Assembly (NCBI GenBank): GCA_964524835.1
Contig: CAZGEG010000010.1
Coordinates: forward strand, 66,515 to 130,514
Length of the DNA stretch: 64,000 bases
Direction of reading: 5' to 3'
Source of the DNA: JACRCG01 sp964524835
GTDB lineage: Bacteria > Desulfobacterota > Desulfuromonadia > Geobacterales > Pseudopelobacteraceae
Under the pieces are notes generated by a model, which saw only the letters and a list, made by a program, of their open reading frames with translations, was not told where the DNA came from and searched no databases. The position numbers and the translations under genes were made by a program. Each line of letters begins with the position of its first letter. The stretch's first letter is position 1. This document shows positions 45,153 to 53,821 of this stretch, piece after piece.

Positions 45153-46973
45153 CTACATCTCCACCCGTGTTACCACTCCCTGAAGTTTGGCGGCCGGCAG
45201 TTTGTTGAACTGTACGAAGTTGGGAGTCTGGCGCTTGATGGTGGAGAACAGCTTCCAGGCGATGTTGCTGGTTTCAATGTCCTCGATCCCGTAGAATATA
45301 ACCTTTTCCATAATGCCGTTTTTCTTGAGAATCTCTTCTATATCCAAGATCTCCATGTAGCCGACTCTGATTTCGATTGCGTCCAGACCTTTCGCCAGAC
45401 CGATTTGCAGATCGGCTTCCAGGCCGTACGGTTCGTCGGTGCGGACGATGGATATCAGTACGTTGCGTTCGTAGATGATGTTGCTGCGGATGATGCAGTG
45501 TACCAGGTAGGGGGGGATGACGCTCCACTCCTTGACGAAGAACAGGCCGGTGCCGGGGATGTTTTTCTCTTTGGCGTAAATCTGGCTGTAGGCCATTTCG
45601 AAGGTGTCGAAGTCAAGCGGTCTGAGTGCCCGGTAGAGGGCTCTCTGTCCCTTGGTCCAGACGATGATGGTGATGAACGGCACCGCTGCCAGAATAATAG
45701 ACCAGTAGCCGCCATGGGGGAATTTACTCAGATTGGCGAGCAGAAAAGCGAGATCCGCCAGGGTTACCAGCAGCGCGATCGGTACCTTCCATTTCCTGGT
45801 CGTCCGGGCAAAGATCATCGTCATCATGACGCCGGTAATGGTCATGGTGCCGGTAACCGCCAGTCCGTAGGCAGCCGCCAGATTCTCGGACTTCTTGAAA
45901 ACCAGCATGATCACGATTACAGCTGCCAGCAGAGCCCAGTTGATCGAACTGATATAGATCTGGGATTTCATGTGGGTGGAGGTGTAGTCAACCTTCAACA
46001 GCGGCAGAATGCGGGTGGTAATCCCCTGGTAGACTATGGAAAATACCCCGCTGATCAGAGCCTGCGACGCGATGATCGTCGCGATGACCGTCAGTATCAG
46101 GAACGGGATGTAGAGGATGACCGCTTCATGGCGCACCATCCCGAACAGGATGTTTTTGGCATCGGGGTGGGTGATGATGTAGGCACCCTGTCCCAGGTAG
46201 TTGATCACCAGCGCCGCGAAGACGAAGTACCAGGCGCGGACGATCGGCTTGCGCCCCAGGTGCCCCATGTCGGCATAAAGCGCCTCGCCGCCGGTGGCGC
46301 AGAGTATTACCTCGGAGAGAACGAAGAAGCCGGCCAGACCGTTTTCGTAGAGGAACCGCGCGGCATACCAGGGGCTCAGCGACTTGAGAACAACCGGGTG
46401 GTCGACCACCGAGAAGATACCGGAGAGGGTCAGGGCAATGAACCAGACCACCATGAGCGGGCCGAAAGCGCGGGCAACCTTGTCCGTCCCCTTGCTCTGG
46501 ATGATGAAAAGCCCGATCGCGATGACAGCGGCGATCAGGATCAGGATGTTTTGCGGGGTGTGTTCCAGTCCCGGTATCAACTCAATTCCCTCCACGGCAG
46601 AGAGGATGGAGATGGCCGGGGTGATGACGCCGTCGCCGATCAGCAGGCAGATGCCGACGTAGGATAGAAAGGTGACGAACGCCAATGTCCGCCCCGGTTT
46701 GATCATCCTGACCAGGATTTCGCGCAGGACGATGGTGCCGCCTTCCCCCTTGCGCCCCAGGCTCATGGCCAGCCAGGCGTATTCGACCATTACCAGAATC
46801 ACCAGCGTCCAGACGATCAGGGAAATGATGCCGTAAATGCTTTCCTGGGAAGGCTTGGTGAGGGTGACGATGACGGTGAGCGTGTAGATCGGGCTGGTGC
46901 CGATGTCCCCGAACACCAGTCCCAGGGCCTTGATGATGCCGCCCCAGTAGGAATCTGTTTCCGTTTGCTTCAT
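45153..46973 (-). CDS. kup: Kup-family low-affinity potassium transporter, copy 1
   Basis: The 606-residue protein shows the Kup signature ALGLVFGDIGTSPIYTLTVI, GDGVITPAISILSAVEGIEL and a C-terminus ending NKLPAAKLQGVVTRVEM, nearly identical at the end to copy 2. ATG 46973 is chosen because GGGAGG lies 9 bases before it; the open frame to 47036 runs into the riboswitch terminator and is not family-like. Expression should be governed by the c-di-AMP riboswitch at 47052-47201: high c-di-AMP signals sufficient potassium and should reduce transcription. Confidence 0.95.
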   Translation of the reverse strand: MKQTETDSYWGGIIKALGLVFGDIGTSPIYTLTVIVTLTKPSQESIYGIISLIVWTLVILVMVEYAWLAMSLGRKGEGGTIVLREILVRMIKPGRTLAFVTFLSYVGICLLIGDGVITPAISILSAVEGIELIPGLEHTPQNILILIAAVIAIGLFIIQSKGTDKVARAFGPLMVVWFIALTLSGIFSVVDHPVVLKSLSPWYAARFLYENGLAGFFVLSEVILCATGGEALYADMGHLGRKPIVRAWYFVFAALVINYLGQGAYIITHPDAKNILFGMVRHEAVILYIPFLILTVIATIIASQALISGVFSIVYQGITTRILPLLKVDYTSTHMKSQIYISSINWALLAAVIVIMLVFKKSENLAAAYGLAVTGTMTITGVMMTMIFARTTRKWKVPIALLVTLADLAFLLANLSKFPHGGYWSIILAAVPFITIIVWTKGQRALYRALRPLDFDTFEMAYSQIYAKEKNIPGTGLFFVKEWSVIPPYLVHCIIRSNIIYERNVLISIVRTDEPYGLEADLQIGLAKGLDAIEIRVGYMEILDIEEILKKNGIMEKVIFYGIEDIETSNIAWKLFSTIKRQTPNFVQFNKLPAAKLQGVVTRVEM

Positions 46974-47013
46974 ATAGTTATGCCTCCCGCACGGTGAGTG
47001 CAGGGCTGACAGC

Positions 47014-47047
47014 CGCAAAACGAAAACCGCCGGCATAAACCGGCGGC
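47014..47047 (-). terminator. Terminator in the expression platform of the c-di-AMP riboswitch
   Basis: On the minus strand CCGCCGG, loop TTTATG, CCGGCGG is followed by TTTTCGTTTT. It lies directly after the aptamer and about 40 bases before the kup start, so it fits a ligand-controlled transcription terminator. Confidence 0.85.
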
Positions 47048-47051
47048 CAAT

Positions 47052-47201
47052 GTCCGCTGTCGCGCCCTTCCATCTGCCTACGAGGTTAGCTGACGGGCTC
47101 GGGATTGGAAGTTCCCTATCCGGCTTCTGTGCCGGAATGCGCCCCAGTTGACTGGTTCCCCCGCATCCGTTTTGAAACGGATCTCGGCTGCTTGTCGGAC
47201 A
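47052..47201 (-). promoter_or_regulatory. c-di-AMP riboswitch (ydaO/yuaA motif) upstream of kup
   Basis: Read on the minus strand the leader contains the conserved blocks of the ydaO/yuaA aptamer in order: GATCCGTTTCAAAACGGATG, GGGGGAACCAG, CTGGGGCGCATTCC, a variable hairpin, GGGAACTTCCAATCCCGAG, CCCGTCAGCTAACCTCGTAG followed by GC, and GGAAGGG. GTCCG at the 5' end can pair with CGGAC at the 3' end. The class is known to bind c-di-AMP and often controls potassium transporters, which matches the kup gene. The outer borders are approximate. Confidence 0.92.
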
Positions 47202-47229
47202 GTTATACTCCCCCTGAATCCGCTGTCAA
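47202..47229 (-). promoter_or_regulatory. Promoter of the riboswitch-kup transcript
   Basis: On the minus strand TTGACA (plus 47224-47229), a 16-base spacer and TATAAC (plus 47202-47207). It would start transcription at the first bases of the aptamer. Confidence 0.65.
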
Positions 47230-47322
47230 GATATCTTGTGGGTGCTCGACACTTTGCTGTTTTACCCGGGATTCAAAACTGCTACACTCCGCAGCGCTAA
47301 AACTATGAAGAATGGAAACTGT

Positions 47323-47589
47323 ATGGTCGAAAACGTAGTAGTACATAAAAATGAAGCCATGATCTGCCGCTATTTCAAAGTCGCCCACCGCGACATGGTT
47401 TTTCTCAAGTTCATTCTGGAGGCGTACGAGGGGATGAATGTCATGAGCACCGTTGACAACAAGGCCGGCATCATACGCATCGCCATCATGCCCGGCTTCG
47501 TTGACGACATGGACGGACTGCTGGCTGAACTTGGGCGGCAGGTGACCATGGAGCCGACCCGGTGGCATGATGAATCCTGTGCCTTCTGA
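47323..47589 (+). CDS. DUF4911 domain-containing protein
   Basis: An 88-residue protein, MVENVVVHKNEAMICRYFKV and onward, with the AHRDMVFLKFILEAYEGMN and MSTVDNKAGIIRIAIMPGFV blocks seen in the small DUF4911 proteins of delta-proteobacteria. Several in-frame starts exist (47236, 47305, 47323); the last is chosen for its fit to the domain and a GGAA just upstream, but this is not decisive. It is convergent with the B12/radical SAM gene with a 21 bp gap. The role is unknown. Confidence 0.65.
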   Translation: MVENVVVHKNEAMICRYFKVAHRDMVFLKFILEAYEGMNVMSTVDNKAGIIRIAIMPGFVDDMDGLLAELGRQVTMEPTRWHDESCAF

Positions 47590-47610
47590 ACCGACGCGCC
47601 ACGGCACCCG

Positions 47611-49338
47611 CTATGCGCTTGCCCTGCTGTCGGCGGAAGACACCAGTACCTTCAGGCCGCGGCCTTCTCCCGAGGCGTAAACAAACGTAAGCAATGCCGG
47701 GGCTGTGCTTTCCTGTCCAGTGCGGTGATCACATATGAACTGGAAGCGGAACGATCTAATCCTGCTGCCGGGAGGGAGTTCCAGGTGTTCGGGGAGATCC
47801 CGGAGGTGGGGGAAGGAGCAGTTGTGCTGCTGTGCGGCGATAAAGCCGGGGAGCTTGCCCATCAGCGGCATCTCGCGAAGGCAGTAGTCGAAGAAAAGCG
47901 CATCGAACAGCAGGGGACGGTCCGACTCGGGGAGCAGCGGTTCCGCCAGTCGCGCAAAAAGTTCGTAAACCCTGCGGCAGGAGAGGCCGGAGAGTTTTTC
48001 ATTTCCCGCCAGCTGCGCCATCCGGTCAAGAATTCCGGAGAAGTGGCTGAATTGCTCCAGAACAGTGAACGCCGCCGCGAACCGGCCATGCTTGTTGAAC
48101 AGGTCCAGCAGGCGACCGATCGTTTCGACCCGACAGATTTCTTCGTAGGAAAGCCACGGGTTACGGAGAATCTTGTAGGGTGGGGAGTCGGAGTAGGCAT
48201 ATCCTTCGCGGTCGGCGATTGCACGCATCGGAGCGCCTTTGAGTATTTTGAGCGGTTCGATCTGGATCATATCCGGCTTCAAGTCTGCAACAGCTTGCAG
48301 AGAACCCAAAAAACCGGCGTAATCCTCACCCGGCAGACCGGCCACCAGATCGAGGTGCAAGTCAACCGTGGTTTCGGTGCCGAGCCGCCCAACATTGGCG
48401 AAAATCCGCGACAGGTCGGCTGTCCGCCCGACCTGTTCAAGCGTTGCTGCCGACGACGACTGGACGCCGATTTCAAAGCGGAAGGTGTCCTTCGGAACCC
48501 GTGATAGTGTCCGCAGATTTTCGTCCGTCAGAAGATCAGCGGCGATTTCAAAGTGAAAGTGGCTGCTGCGGTTATGTTCCAGGATGAACGACCAGATCCG
48601 GTCCGCACGTCCGGCATCGTAATTGAAAGTGCGGTCTACCAGCTTGATCTGAGATACATTGCTGTTCATCAGGAACAGGAGATCGTTTTTTATCCTCTCC
48701 AGGCTGAATGAGCGTACCCTCCCCTCAGTCGAAGAAAGGCAGAACGCGCAGGAGAAGGGACAGCCGCGGGAGGTTTCGTAGTAGATCAGCGGCTTTGAGA
48801 GGTCTACAAGGCCGGTTTCAAACGGCGAAGGAATCCTGTCAAGCTCCAGGTTTTTTCTGCTGAGGGGGCCTGATGCCGTGTCACTGCCGTCCCGGAAAAA
48901 CAGGTTGTCGATCTCCGCAAGACTCTCCGGCGTCGGGCCGGTCCTCTCCCGCTTCAGTAAAACAAGCAGATGCCGGAAGGTCTCTTCCCCCTCCCCCTTT
49001 ATCACAAAGTCAATCGCCGGGTTGCTCAGCATCAGATCGAATATGCCGAAAGAAACTTCCGGCCCCCCCAGAACGATGCGGGTATGCGGGGAGATCTTCC
49101 TGATGTCGGATACAATCCGCAGGGTCTGTTCTATGTTCCAGATATAACAGGAAAATGCGATCAGATCTGCACGTTCGGCCATGACCAGTCTCAGAATGTG
49201 CTCGCGCGGCTCGTTGACGGTCCATTCGCGGATCGTGATCCCGACTCCCGGGATATCCCTGCAGTATACGGCCAGGCTCGGGAGGGCCAGCGAAGCGTGC
49301 GAATATTTGGCGTGCAGGGTTGCAAGAAGTATTTTCAT
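47611..49338 (-). CDS. B12-binding-domain radical SAM protein (DUF4080 C-terminus)
   Basis: The 575-residue protein has an N-terminal cobalamin-binding-like Rossmann domain (MKILLATLHAKYSHASLALP, IVLGGPEVSFG), a radical SAM core with the CxxxCxxC motif RGCPFSCAFCLSSTEGR at about residue 190, and a C-terminal region resembling DUF4080 (FDALFFDYCLREMPLMGKLP). Class B radical SAM enzymes often methylate or rearrange unactivated carbon. The substrate is unknown, and no biosynthetic cluster surrounds it. It is divergent from serS. Confidence 0.88.
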   Translation of the reverse strand: MKILLATLHAKYSHASLALPSLAVYCRDIPGVGITIREWTVNEPREHILRLVMAERADLIAFSCYIWNIEQTLRIVSDIRKISPHTRIVLGGPEVSFGIFDLMLSNPAIDFVIKGEGEETFRHLLVLLKRERTGPTPESLAEIDNLFFRDGSDTASGPLSRKNLELDRIPSPFETGLVDLSKPLIYYETSRGCPFSCAFCLSSTEGRVRSFSLERIKNDLLFLMNSNVSQIKLVDRTFNYDAGRADRIWSFILEHNRSSHFHFEIAADLLTDENLRTLSRVPKDTFRFEIGVQSSSAATLEQVGRTADLSRIFANVGRLGTETTVDLHLDLVAGLPGEDYAGFLGSLQAVADLKPDMIQIEPLKILKGAPMRAIADREGYAYSDSPPYKILRNPWLSYEEICRVETIGRLLDLFNKHGRFAAAFTVLEQFSHFSGILDRMAQLAGNEKLSGLSCRRVYELFARLAEPLLPESDRPLLFDALFFDYCLREMPLMGKLPGFIAAQQHNCSFPHLRDLPEHLELPPGSRIRSFRFQFICDHRTGQESTAPALLTFVYASGEGRGLKVLVSSADSRASA

Positions 49339-49392
49339 GTCAGTAAAGTCTCGGTATGCGGGCAGTGATTGATTTCATCGGGCTCTTTTGCA

Positions 49393-49421
49393 TTGACGTG
49401 TAACGGCGCAAGTGCTAATAA
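49393..49421 (+). promoter_or_regulatory. Promoter of serS
   Basis: TTGACG (49393-49398), 17-base spacer, TAATAA (49416-49421), 38 bases before the serS ATG. No T-box or other aptamer was seen between it and the start. Confidence 0.6.
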
Positions 49422-49458
49422 ATACACGCTTACTACTGAAAAATAAAGGTGTTTCCCG

Positions 49459-50748
49459 ATGCTTGACATGAAATACATCCGTGAAAATCTTGATGAAACC
49501 GAGCGGCGTCTCCGTACGCGTGGGGGTGAATCCTGTCTGGACGGCTTTCGTGGGCTGGATGAACGGCGGCGTGCGCTGCTGAAAGAGGGAGAAACGCTCA
49601 AGGCGCTGCGCAATTCGGTCTCGGACGAGATCGGTCGTACCAAGGACAAAAGCCTGGTACAGGACAAGATCCTGGAGATGCGCGAGGTTTCCCGGAAAAT
49701 AAAGGGGCTGGACGAGGATCTGGGCCAGGTTGATGATCAGCTTAACTCTTTCCTGTTGACGGTACCCAACCTGCCGCATGTCACGACCCCGCTCGGGCGG
49801 TCCGAAATTGACAATGTTCCTGTCAGGTCGTGGGGAGAGCCGAAGGCACTCCCGTTTAACGCCAAGCCGCACTGGGACCTCGGTGAAGCTCTCGGCATAC
49901 TCGATTTTGAGCGTGGCGCCAAGATCGCCGGCGCTCGTTTTACTCTCTATCGCGGCGCCGGTGCCCGCATGGAACGGGCCCTGATCAATCTGATGCTCGA
50001 TCTGCACACCGACCGGCATGGCTATCAGGAGGTTCTTACCCCTTTCATGGTCAATCGTGAATCTATGCAGGGAACCGGACAGCTCCCCAAGTTCGAAGAT
50101 GACCTTTTCAAACTCGTCGATCCCGAATTTTTCCTGATACCCACCGCCGAAGTTCCGGTAACCAATATCCATCGTGGCGAGATCCTGAAAAAGAGCGATC
50201 TGCCGATCAGTTATTGTGCCTATACGCCTTGCTTCAGGCGCGAGGCCGGTTCCTACGGCAAAGATACCCGCGGTCTGATCCGTCAGCACCAGTTCAACAA
50301 GGTGGAGCTGGTGAAATTTGTCCACCCGTCGGAATCGGATGCCGCGCTGGAAGCATTGACCGGTCATGCCGAAAAGGTGCTGCAGCTGCTGGAGCTCCCC
50401 TATCGTGTCATGTCACTCTGCAGCGGCGACATCGGCTTCTCGTCGGCCAAAACCTACGATCTTGAAGTCTGGCTGCCGGGACAGAGCTGTTATCGCGAGA
50501 TTTCATCCTGCAGCAATTTCGGTGACTTCCAGGCGCGCCGGGCATCGATCCGCTTCCGCGAGGACGAAAAGGGGAAACCTGAATTTGTCCATACCCTGAA
50601 CGGCTCCGGTCTGGCAGTGGGGCGTACGCTGGTGGCGATCCTGGAAAATTATCAGCAGGAGGATGGTTCTGTGCGTGTTCCGTCAGTGTTGCAGCCATAT
50701 ATGGGCGGCCTTGAACTGATACGCAACGGTAGTATCCATCCGTCGTAA
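49459..50748 (+). CDS. serS: Seryl-tRNA synthetase
   Basis: SerRS charges tRNA-Ser with serine. The 429-residue protein starts MLDMKYIRENLDETERRLRT, has the N-terminal coiled-coil arm that contacts the tRNA long variable arm, and the class II motifs, including FRREAGSYGKDTRGLIRQHQ (motif 2) and NGSGLAVGRTLVAILENYQQ (motif 3). The neighbouring tRNA-Ser(UGA) gene 600 bp downstream is its substrate. Confidence 0.97.
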   Translation: MLDMKYIRENLDETERRLRTRGGESCLDGFRGLDERRRALLKEGETLKALRNSVSDEIGRTKDKSLVQDKILEMREVSRKIKGLDEDLGQVDDQLNSFLLTVPNLPHVTTPLGRSEIDNVPVRSWGEPKALPFNAKPHWDLGEALGILDFERGAKIAGARFTLYRGAGARMERALINLMLDLHTDRHGYQEVLTPFMVNRESMQGTGQLPKFEDDLFKLVDPEFFLIPTAEVPVTNIHRGEILKKSDLPISYCAYTPCFRREAGSYGKDTRGLIRQHQFNKVELVKFVHPSESDAALEALTGHAEKVLQLLELPYRVMSLCSGDIGFSSAKTYDLEVWLPGQSCYREISSCSNFGDFQARRASIRFREDEKGKPEFVHTLNGSGLAVGRTLVAILENYQQEDGSVRVPSVLQPYMGGLELIRNGSIHPS

Positions 50749-50771
50749 AAGCCGACGCTGCGAGGGGACGT

Positions 50772-51260
50772 ATGTTTGGCAAAAAGAACGCGCTGTTGCT
50801 TGAAGAGGCTGAAGCCAAGATAAAGCAGCAGCAGGACAAGCTCGACTGGTACCAGCGGCATTACGAAAAGCAGCAGGTTTACATCGAAGAGTTGTACGAC
50901 GTGATCGGCGATCTTTCCCGTCAGCTCGGCATGGTGCTTAAAAGCGAGAATATGGAGCGCCTTCAGACCAGCCATTTGCGTGTAGGCAACAGCAATTTTT
51001 TCCTCGACCTGCACCTTCTGTTCAGTACGAGGTACAAGAAGGGAAAGAACGTCACCTGCTATTACGGCAAGGAGCTGGATGAGCTGCAGCGCAAATTCGA
51101 GGAGAGGGATTTCAAAAACAGCAAAGCAATCTATCTGACGGAGCGGCTTACCCTTGGAAACTTGCGGACGCTTTTCAAGGACGGCCTCTGGAGGAAATCG
51201 GTTGAAGATTCGCTGCAATCGATACGGAATGAGAAACAGCTTGATACAAATCAGCAGTAA
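50772..51260 (+). CDS. Hypothetical protein with N-terminal coiled coil
   Basis: The 162-residue protein is not recognised. Residues about 8-60 are strongly helical (LLLEEAEAKIKQQQDKLDWY, YIEELYDVIGDLSRQLGMVL) and look like a coiled coil; the remainder is basic (FSTRYKKGKNVTCYYGKELD). No signal peptide or membrane segment. It starts 23 bp after serS and may be on the same message. The RBS CGAGGGG lies 8 bases before the ATG. Confidence 0.7.
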   Translation: MFGKKNALLLEEAEAKIKQQQDKLDWYQRHYEKQQVYIEELYDVIGDLSRQLGMVLKSENMERLQTSHLRVGNSNFFLDLHLLFSTRYKKGKNVTCYYGKELDELQRKFEERDFKNSKAIYLTERLTLGNLRTLFKDGLWRKSVEDSLQSIRNEKQLDTNQQ

Positions 51261-51295
51261 ATGCCATGCAATGTATTCCCTGCAACGGTTACCAT

Positions 51296-51324
51296 TTGAA
51301 AATCGGAAACAGCTGTGCTATAAG
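51296..51324 (+). promoter_or_regulatory. Promoter of tRNA-Ser
   Basis: TTGAAA (51296-51301), 17-base spacer, TATAAG (51319-51324), 18 bases before the mature tRNA 5' end. Confidence 0.65.
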
Positions 51325-51342
51325 TCCATGATGCATGACAAC

Positions 51343-51430
51343 GGAAGGGTGGCCGAGTGGTTTAAGGCAGCGGTCTTGAAAACCGCCGAGTGTAACAGCT
51401 CCGTGAGTTCGAATCTCACCTCTTCCGCCA
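51343..51430 (+). tRNA. tRNA-Ser (anticodon UGA)
   Basis: An 88-nt cloverleaf with the long variable arm of serine tRNAs. The acceptor GGAAGGG pairs with CTCTTCC (one G-U), the anticodon stem-loop GCGGT-CTTGAAA-ACCGC gives anticodon TGA at 51377-51379, the T-loop is GTTCGAATC, and CCA is encoded at 51428-51430. It decodes UCA and related codons. Confidence 0.97.
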
Positions 51431-51443
51431 TACAGTAGATACC

Positions 51444-51478
51444 GGCGGTTGGCTATTCATATGCCAACCGCCTTTTTT
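51444..51478 (+). terminator. Terminator after tRNA-Ser
   Basis: GGCGGTTGGC (51444-51453) and GCCAACCGCC (51463-51472) form a perfect 10-bp stem with a 9-base loop, then TTTTTT. Confidence 0.93.
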
Positions 51479-51554
51479 GACGGAAAAACCTGCGGCGGGC
51501 GTTAACTGGTGAATTGAATCCACGCGGAGCGGTCAACAGGGAGAACAGATACAG

Positions 51555-51758
51555 ATGCAGATTACAACTCCGTACATCAAGCTGGACAGTTTTCTAAAGG
51601 CGGAAAATGCGGTTTCATCCGGTGGCGAGGCAAAGGCCATGATCGCGGAGGGGTACATTTCGGTAAATGGTGAAGTGGAATACCGCCGTGGTCGCAAGTT
51701 GTATCCCGGCGACAGGGTTGTCTACGGAAAAAGAAAGTTCTTGGTTGAATCGGCATGA
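51555..51758 (+). CDS. Small S4-domain RNA-binding protein
   Basis: The 67-residue protein consists of a single S4 domain (IKLDSFLKAENAVSSGGEAK, AMIAEGYISVNGEVEYRRGR, LYPGDRVVY), like YaaA/YbcJ-type proteins that bind structured RNA. It overlaps the next gene by 4 bp (ATGA). An RBS GGGAGAA lies upstream. The target RNA is unknown. Confidence 0.88.
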   Translation: MQITTPYIKLDSFLKAENAVSSGGEAKAMIAEGYISVNGEVEYRRGRKLYPGDRVVYGKRKFLVESA

Positions 51759-52648
51759 AAAAGATGCGGGTACAGACAGCCGTCTTTATGGTACTCCTCT
51801 CGCTCGTCGGCTGTAGTCAAGCCTTTGCAGCGTACAATCTGGAGGTTCCGATCGAGCCGCTGGACGAATATCGCCTTCAGTTCAAAAAGTATTCAAAGCA
51901 TCTGCTCGCTTCATATGACCGGGCTTTTGTTGATGATTATGAAGGAGCAATTCGTGAGGTGGACAAGGCGATTGAATTGTTGCCGGATGAGGGCATCGGC
52001 TTTGCCGAGCGGGGAAAATACCACCGGATACTGCATGACACCACCCTGGCCGACCGTGATTTCAAGGAAGCCATAACCCTTTTTGACCAGGCTATTGAAC
52101 GGTATCGTCCGAACGCCGATAGAAAAACGAAAAAGGGAGCAGCGCAAAAAGTCGGCTCGGCCGATGCCGGGCGTCTTGTGGCGACGCTTCGCTATCAGCG
52201 GGGCGAAGCATACTTCAATTTCGAACAGTATCGACAGGCGAGCGATGACTTTGCAGCGGCATGCCAAGGGGGAAACGCTTCCGCCTGTGCGCGAATCTGG
52301 GATATCAAGGCGATAGAGAAGCGCGGTATTCAGTGGGTCCCGCTTTCCTCGCGGCAGTATTATGACCGGCGGAGCGTCGTACAGCCATCTCCTGCGGTTG
52401 TCCGTGTCTGGGTGCGCCGCGAAGAGTCCCCGTCCGCTAGGGCCGACAGCGGACCTGAAAACTACGTTACACAGCATCTTGAACTGAATTGTTCAACGCG
52501 TGGATTCCGCCTGCTGGAGGCGGCGGCCGTCTCGAACGGTAGCCCGCCGGTTGCCGAAAAGGTTGCCGGGTCCGGATTTGCAAAGCCGACAGCCGGCAGT
52601 GCCCCCAACAAGCTGATGATTATTCTCTGTCCGCGTCAGCGGCCATAG
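51755..52648 (+). CDS. TPR-containing lipoprotein or secreted protein
   Basis: The 297-residue product has an N-terminal export signal (VQTAVFMVLLSLVGCSQAFA); LVGC could be a lipobox. Residues about 50-180 contain TPR-like helices (YEGAIREVDKAIELLPDEGI, RYQRGEAYFNFEQYRQASDD). The C-terminal 90 residues (VRVWVRREESP, YVTQHLELNCSTRGFRLLEA) resemble the surface-adhesin E-like domain of small envelope proteins. It is translationally coupled to the S4 gene, although the two products act in different compartments. Confidence 0.7.
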   Translation: MKKMRVQTAVFMVLLSLVGCSQAFAAYNLEVPIEPLDEYRLQFKKYSKHLLASYDRAFVDDYEGAIREVDKAIELLPDEGIGFAERGKYHRILHDTTLADRDFKEAITLFDQAIERYRPNADRKTKKGAAQKVGSADAGRLVATLRYQRGEAYFNFEQYRQASDDFAAACQGGNASACARIWDIKAIEKRGIQWVPLSSRQYYDRRSVVQPSPAVVRVWVRREESPSARADSGPENYVTQHLELNCSTRGFRLLEAAAVSNGSPPVAEKVAGSGFAKPTAGSAPNKLMIILCPRQRP

Positions 52649-52692
52649 AGTTGGCGCTGACGCTGCCTCCGGTGCCGCCTGTCTCAAATAAT

Positions 52693-52722
52693 TTGACATC
52701 TCAAGCCGTTTAAAATTAGAAT
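52693..52722 (+). promoter_or_regulatory. Candidate promoter of hemE
   Basis: TTGACA (52693-52698), 18-base spacer, TAGAAT (52717-52722), 56 bases before the hemE start. Confidence 0.5.
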
Positions 52723-52777
52723 GCCACGCTTAATTGTGCCAATTCCCGCGCCATTGGGCGTTATTGAGGAGAAATGA

Positions 52778-53800
52778 ATGAATATGAGATTTCTTGATGC
52801 CTGTTGGGGCAAGCCGGTGGACCGAACTCCCGTGTGGCTGATGCGCCAGGCCGGCCGCTATCTGCCGGAGTATATGGCAGTCCGCTCCAAATGCACTTTT
52901 CTCGAATTGTGTAAAACCCCCGAACTGGCCGCCGAAGTCACCATTCAGCCGGTCGATTATCTCGGGGTAGATGCCGCAATCATGTTCTCCGACATCCTGA
53001 CGCCGGTTGAGCCGATGGGGATGAAGCTTGATTTTGTTCCGGGTCCGGTATTTGAAAGCCCGATCCGTTCCATGGCCGATGTGGAGAAATTGCGCATCCC
53101 GCAGATGGAACAGGACGTCCCTTATGTTCTGGAAACTATTAAAATACTGCGCCGGGAACTGGCCGGTAAAGTGCCGTTGATCGGTTTCGGCGGCGCACCG
53201 TTTACGCTGGCCTGTTACATGGTCGAAGGCAAAGGTTCCAAGGATTTTGCCCAGATCAAGCGGATGATGTACGCCGCGCCCGAAGTGTATGCCGCGCTGA
53301 TGGATAAAATCACTACCATGAGCATGGAATACCTGAACGCCCAGATTGCTGCCGGCGCGCAGTGTATCCAGATATTCGATACCTGGGGAGGCATACTCTC
53401 TCCCGCCGATTACGAACGCTATGTGCTGCCGTATACCGTCAGGCTGATCAACGGGCTGAACCGCATGGAAACCCCGGTCATCCACTTTGTCAAAGGGTCC
53501 GGAGCGATGCTGGATACCGTCAAGAAAGCGGGCGGCGACGTCATGGGCCTTGACTGGCACGTGAATCTTGGCGCGGCGCGGGATCTTGTCGGTCCGCAGA
53601 TGGCGGTGCAGGGCAATCTTGACCCGACCGTGCTGTACGCAACACGGGAAATCATCGAACGCGAAGTCAAGCGGGTGCTGGATGAAAACGCCGGCCGCCC
53701 CGGGCACATCTTCAACCTTGGGCACGGCATCCTGCCGACGGTTCCTCCCGAAAACGCCCGCTTCATGGTGGAATGCGTCCATCGCCTGTCGCAACAGTAA
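52778..53800 (+). CDS. hemE: Uroporphyrinogen decarboxylase
   Basis: HemE converts uroporphyrinogen III to coproporphyrinogen III in haem synthesis. The 340-residue protein shows the signatures TPVWLMRQAGRYLPEYMAVR and IGFGGAPFTLACYMVEGKGS, and the C-terminal RPGHIFNLGHGILPTVPPEN. ATG 52778 has GAGGAG at good spacing. It begins a probable four-gene run with the VOC, cupin and SH3 genes. Confidence 0.97.
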   Translation: MNMRFLDACWGKPVDRTPVWLMRQAGRYLPEYMAVRSKCTFLELCKTPELAAEVTIQPVDYLGVDAAIMFSDILTPVEPMGMKLDFVPGPVFESPIRSMADVEKLRIPQMEQDVPYVLETIKILRRELAGKVPLIGFGGAPFTLACYMVEGKGSKDFAQIKRMMYAAPEVYAALMDKITTMSMEYLNAQIAAGAQCIQIFDTWGGILSPADYERYVLPYTVRLINGLNRMETPVIHFVKGSGAMLDTVKKAGGDVMGLDWHVNLGAARDLVGPQMAVQGNLDPTVLYATREIIEREVKRVLDENAGRPGHIFNLGHGILPTVPPENARFMVECVHRLSQQ

Positions 53801-53821
53801 TAGTAGTTACAAGAGGTTTCC

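Noticed and set aside
45129..46667. 512-codon plus-strand open frame opposite kup copy 1
   Set aside because: Antisense shadow of kup; composition is Asp/Gly/Gln-rich without any domain pattern.
49339..49458. T-box leader ahead of serS
   Set aside because: The region between promoter and start is only about 30 bases, too short for a T-box.
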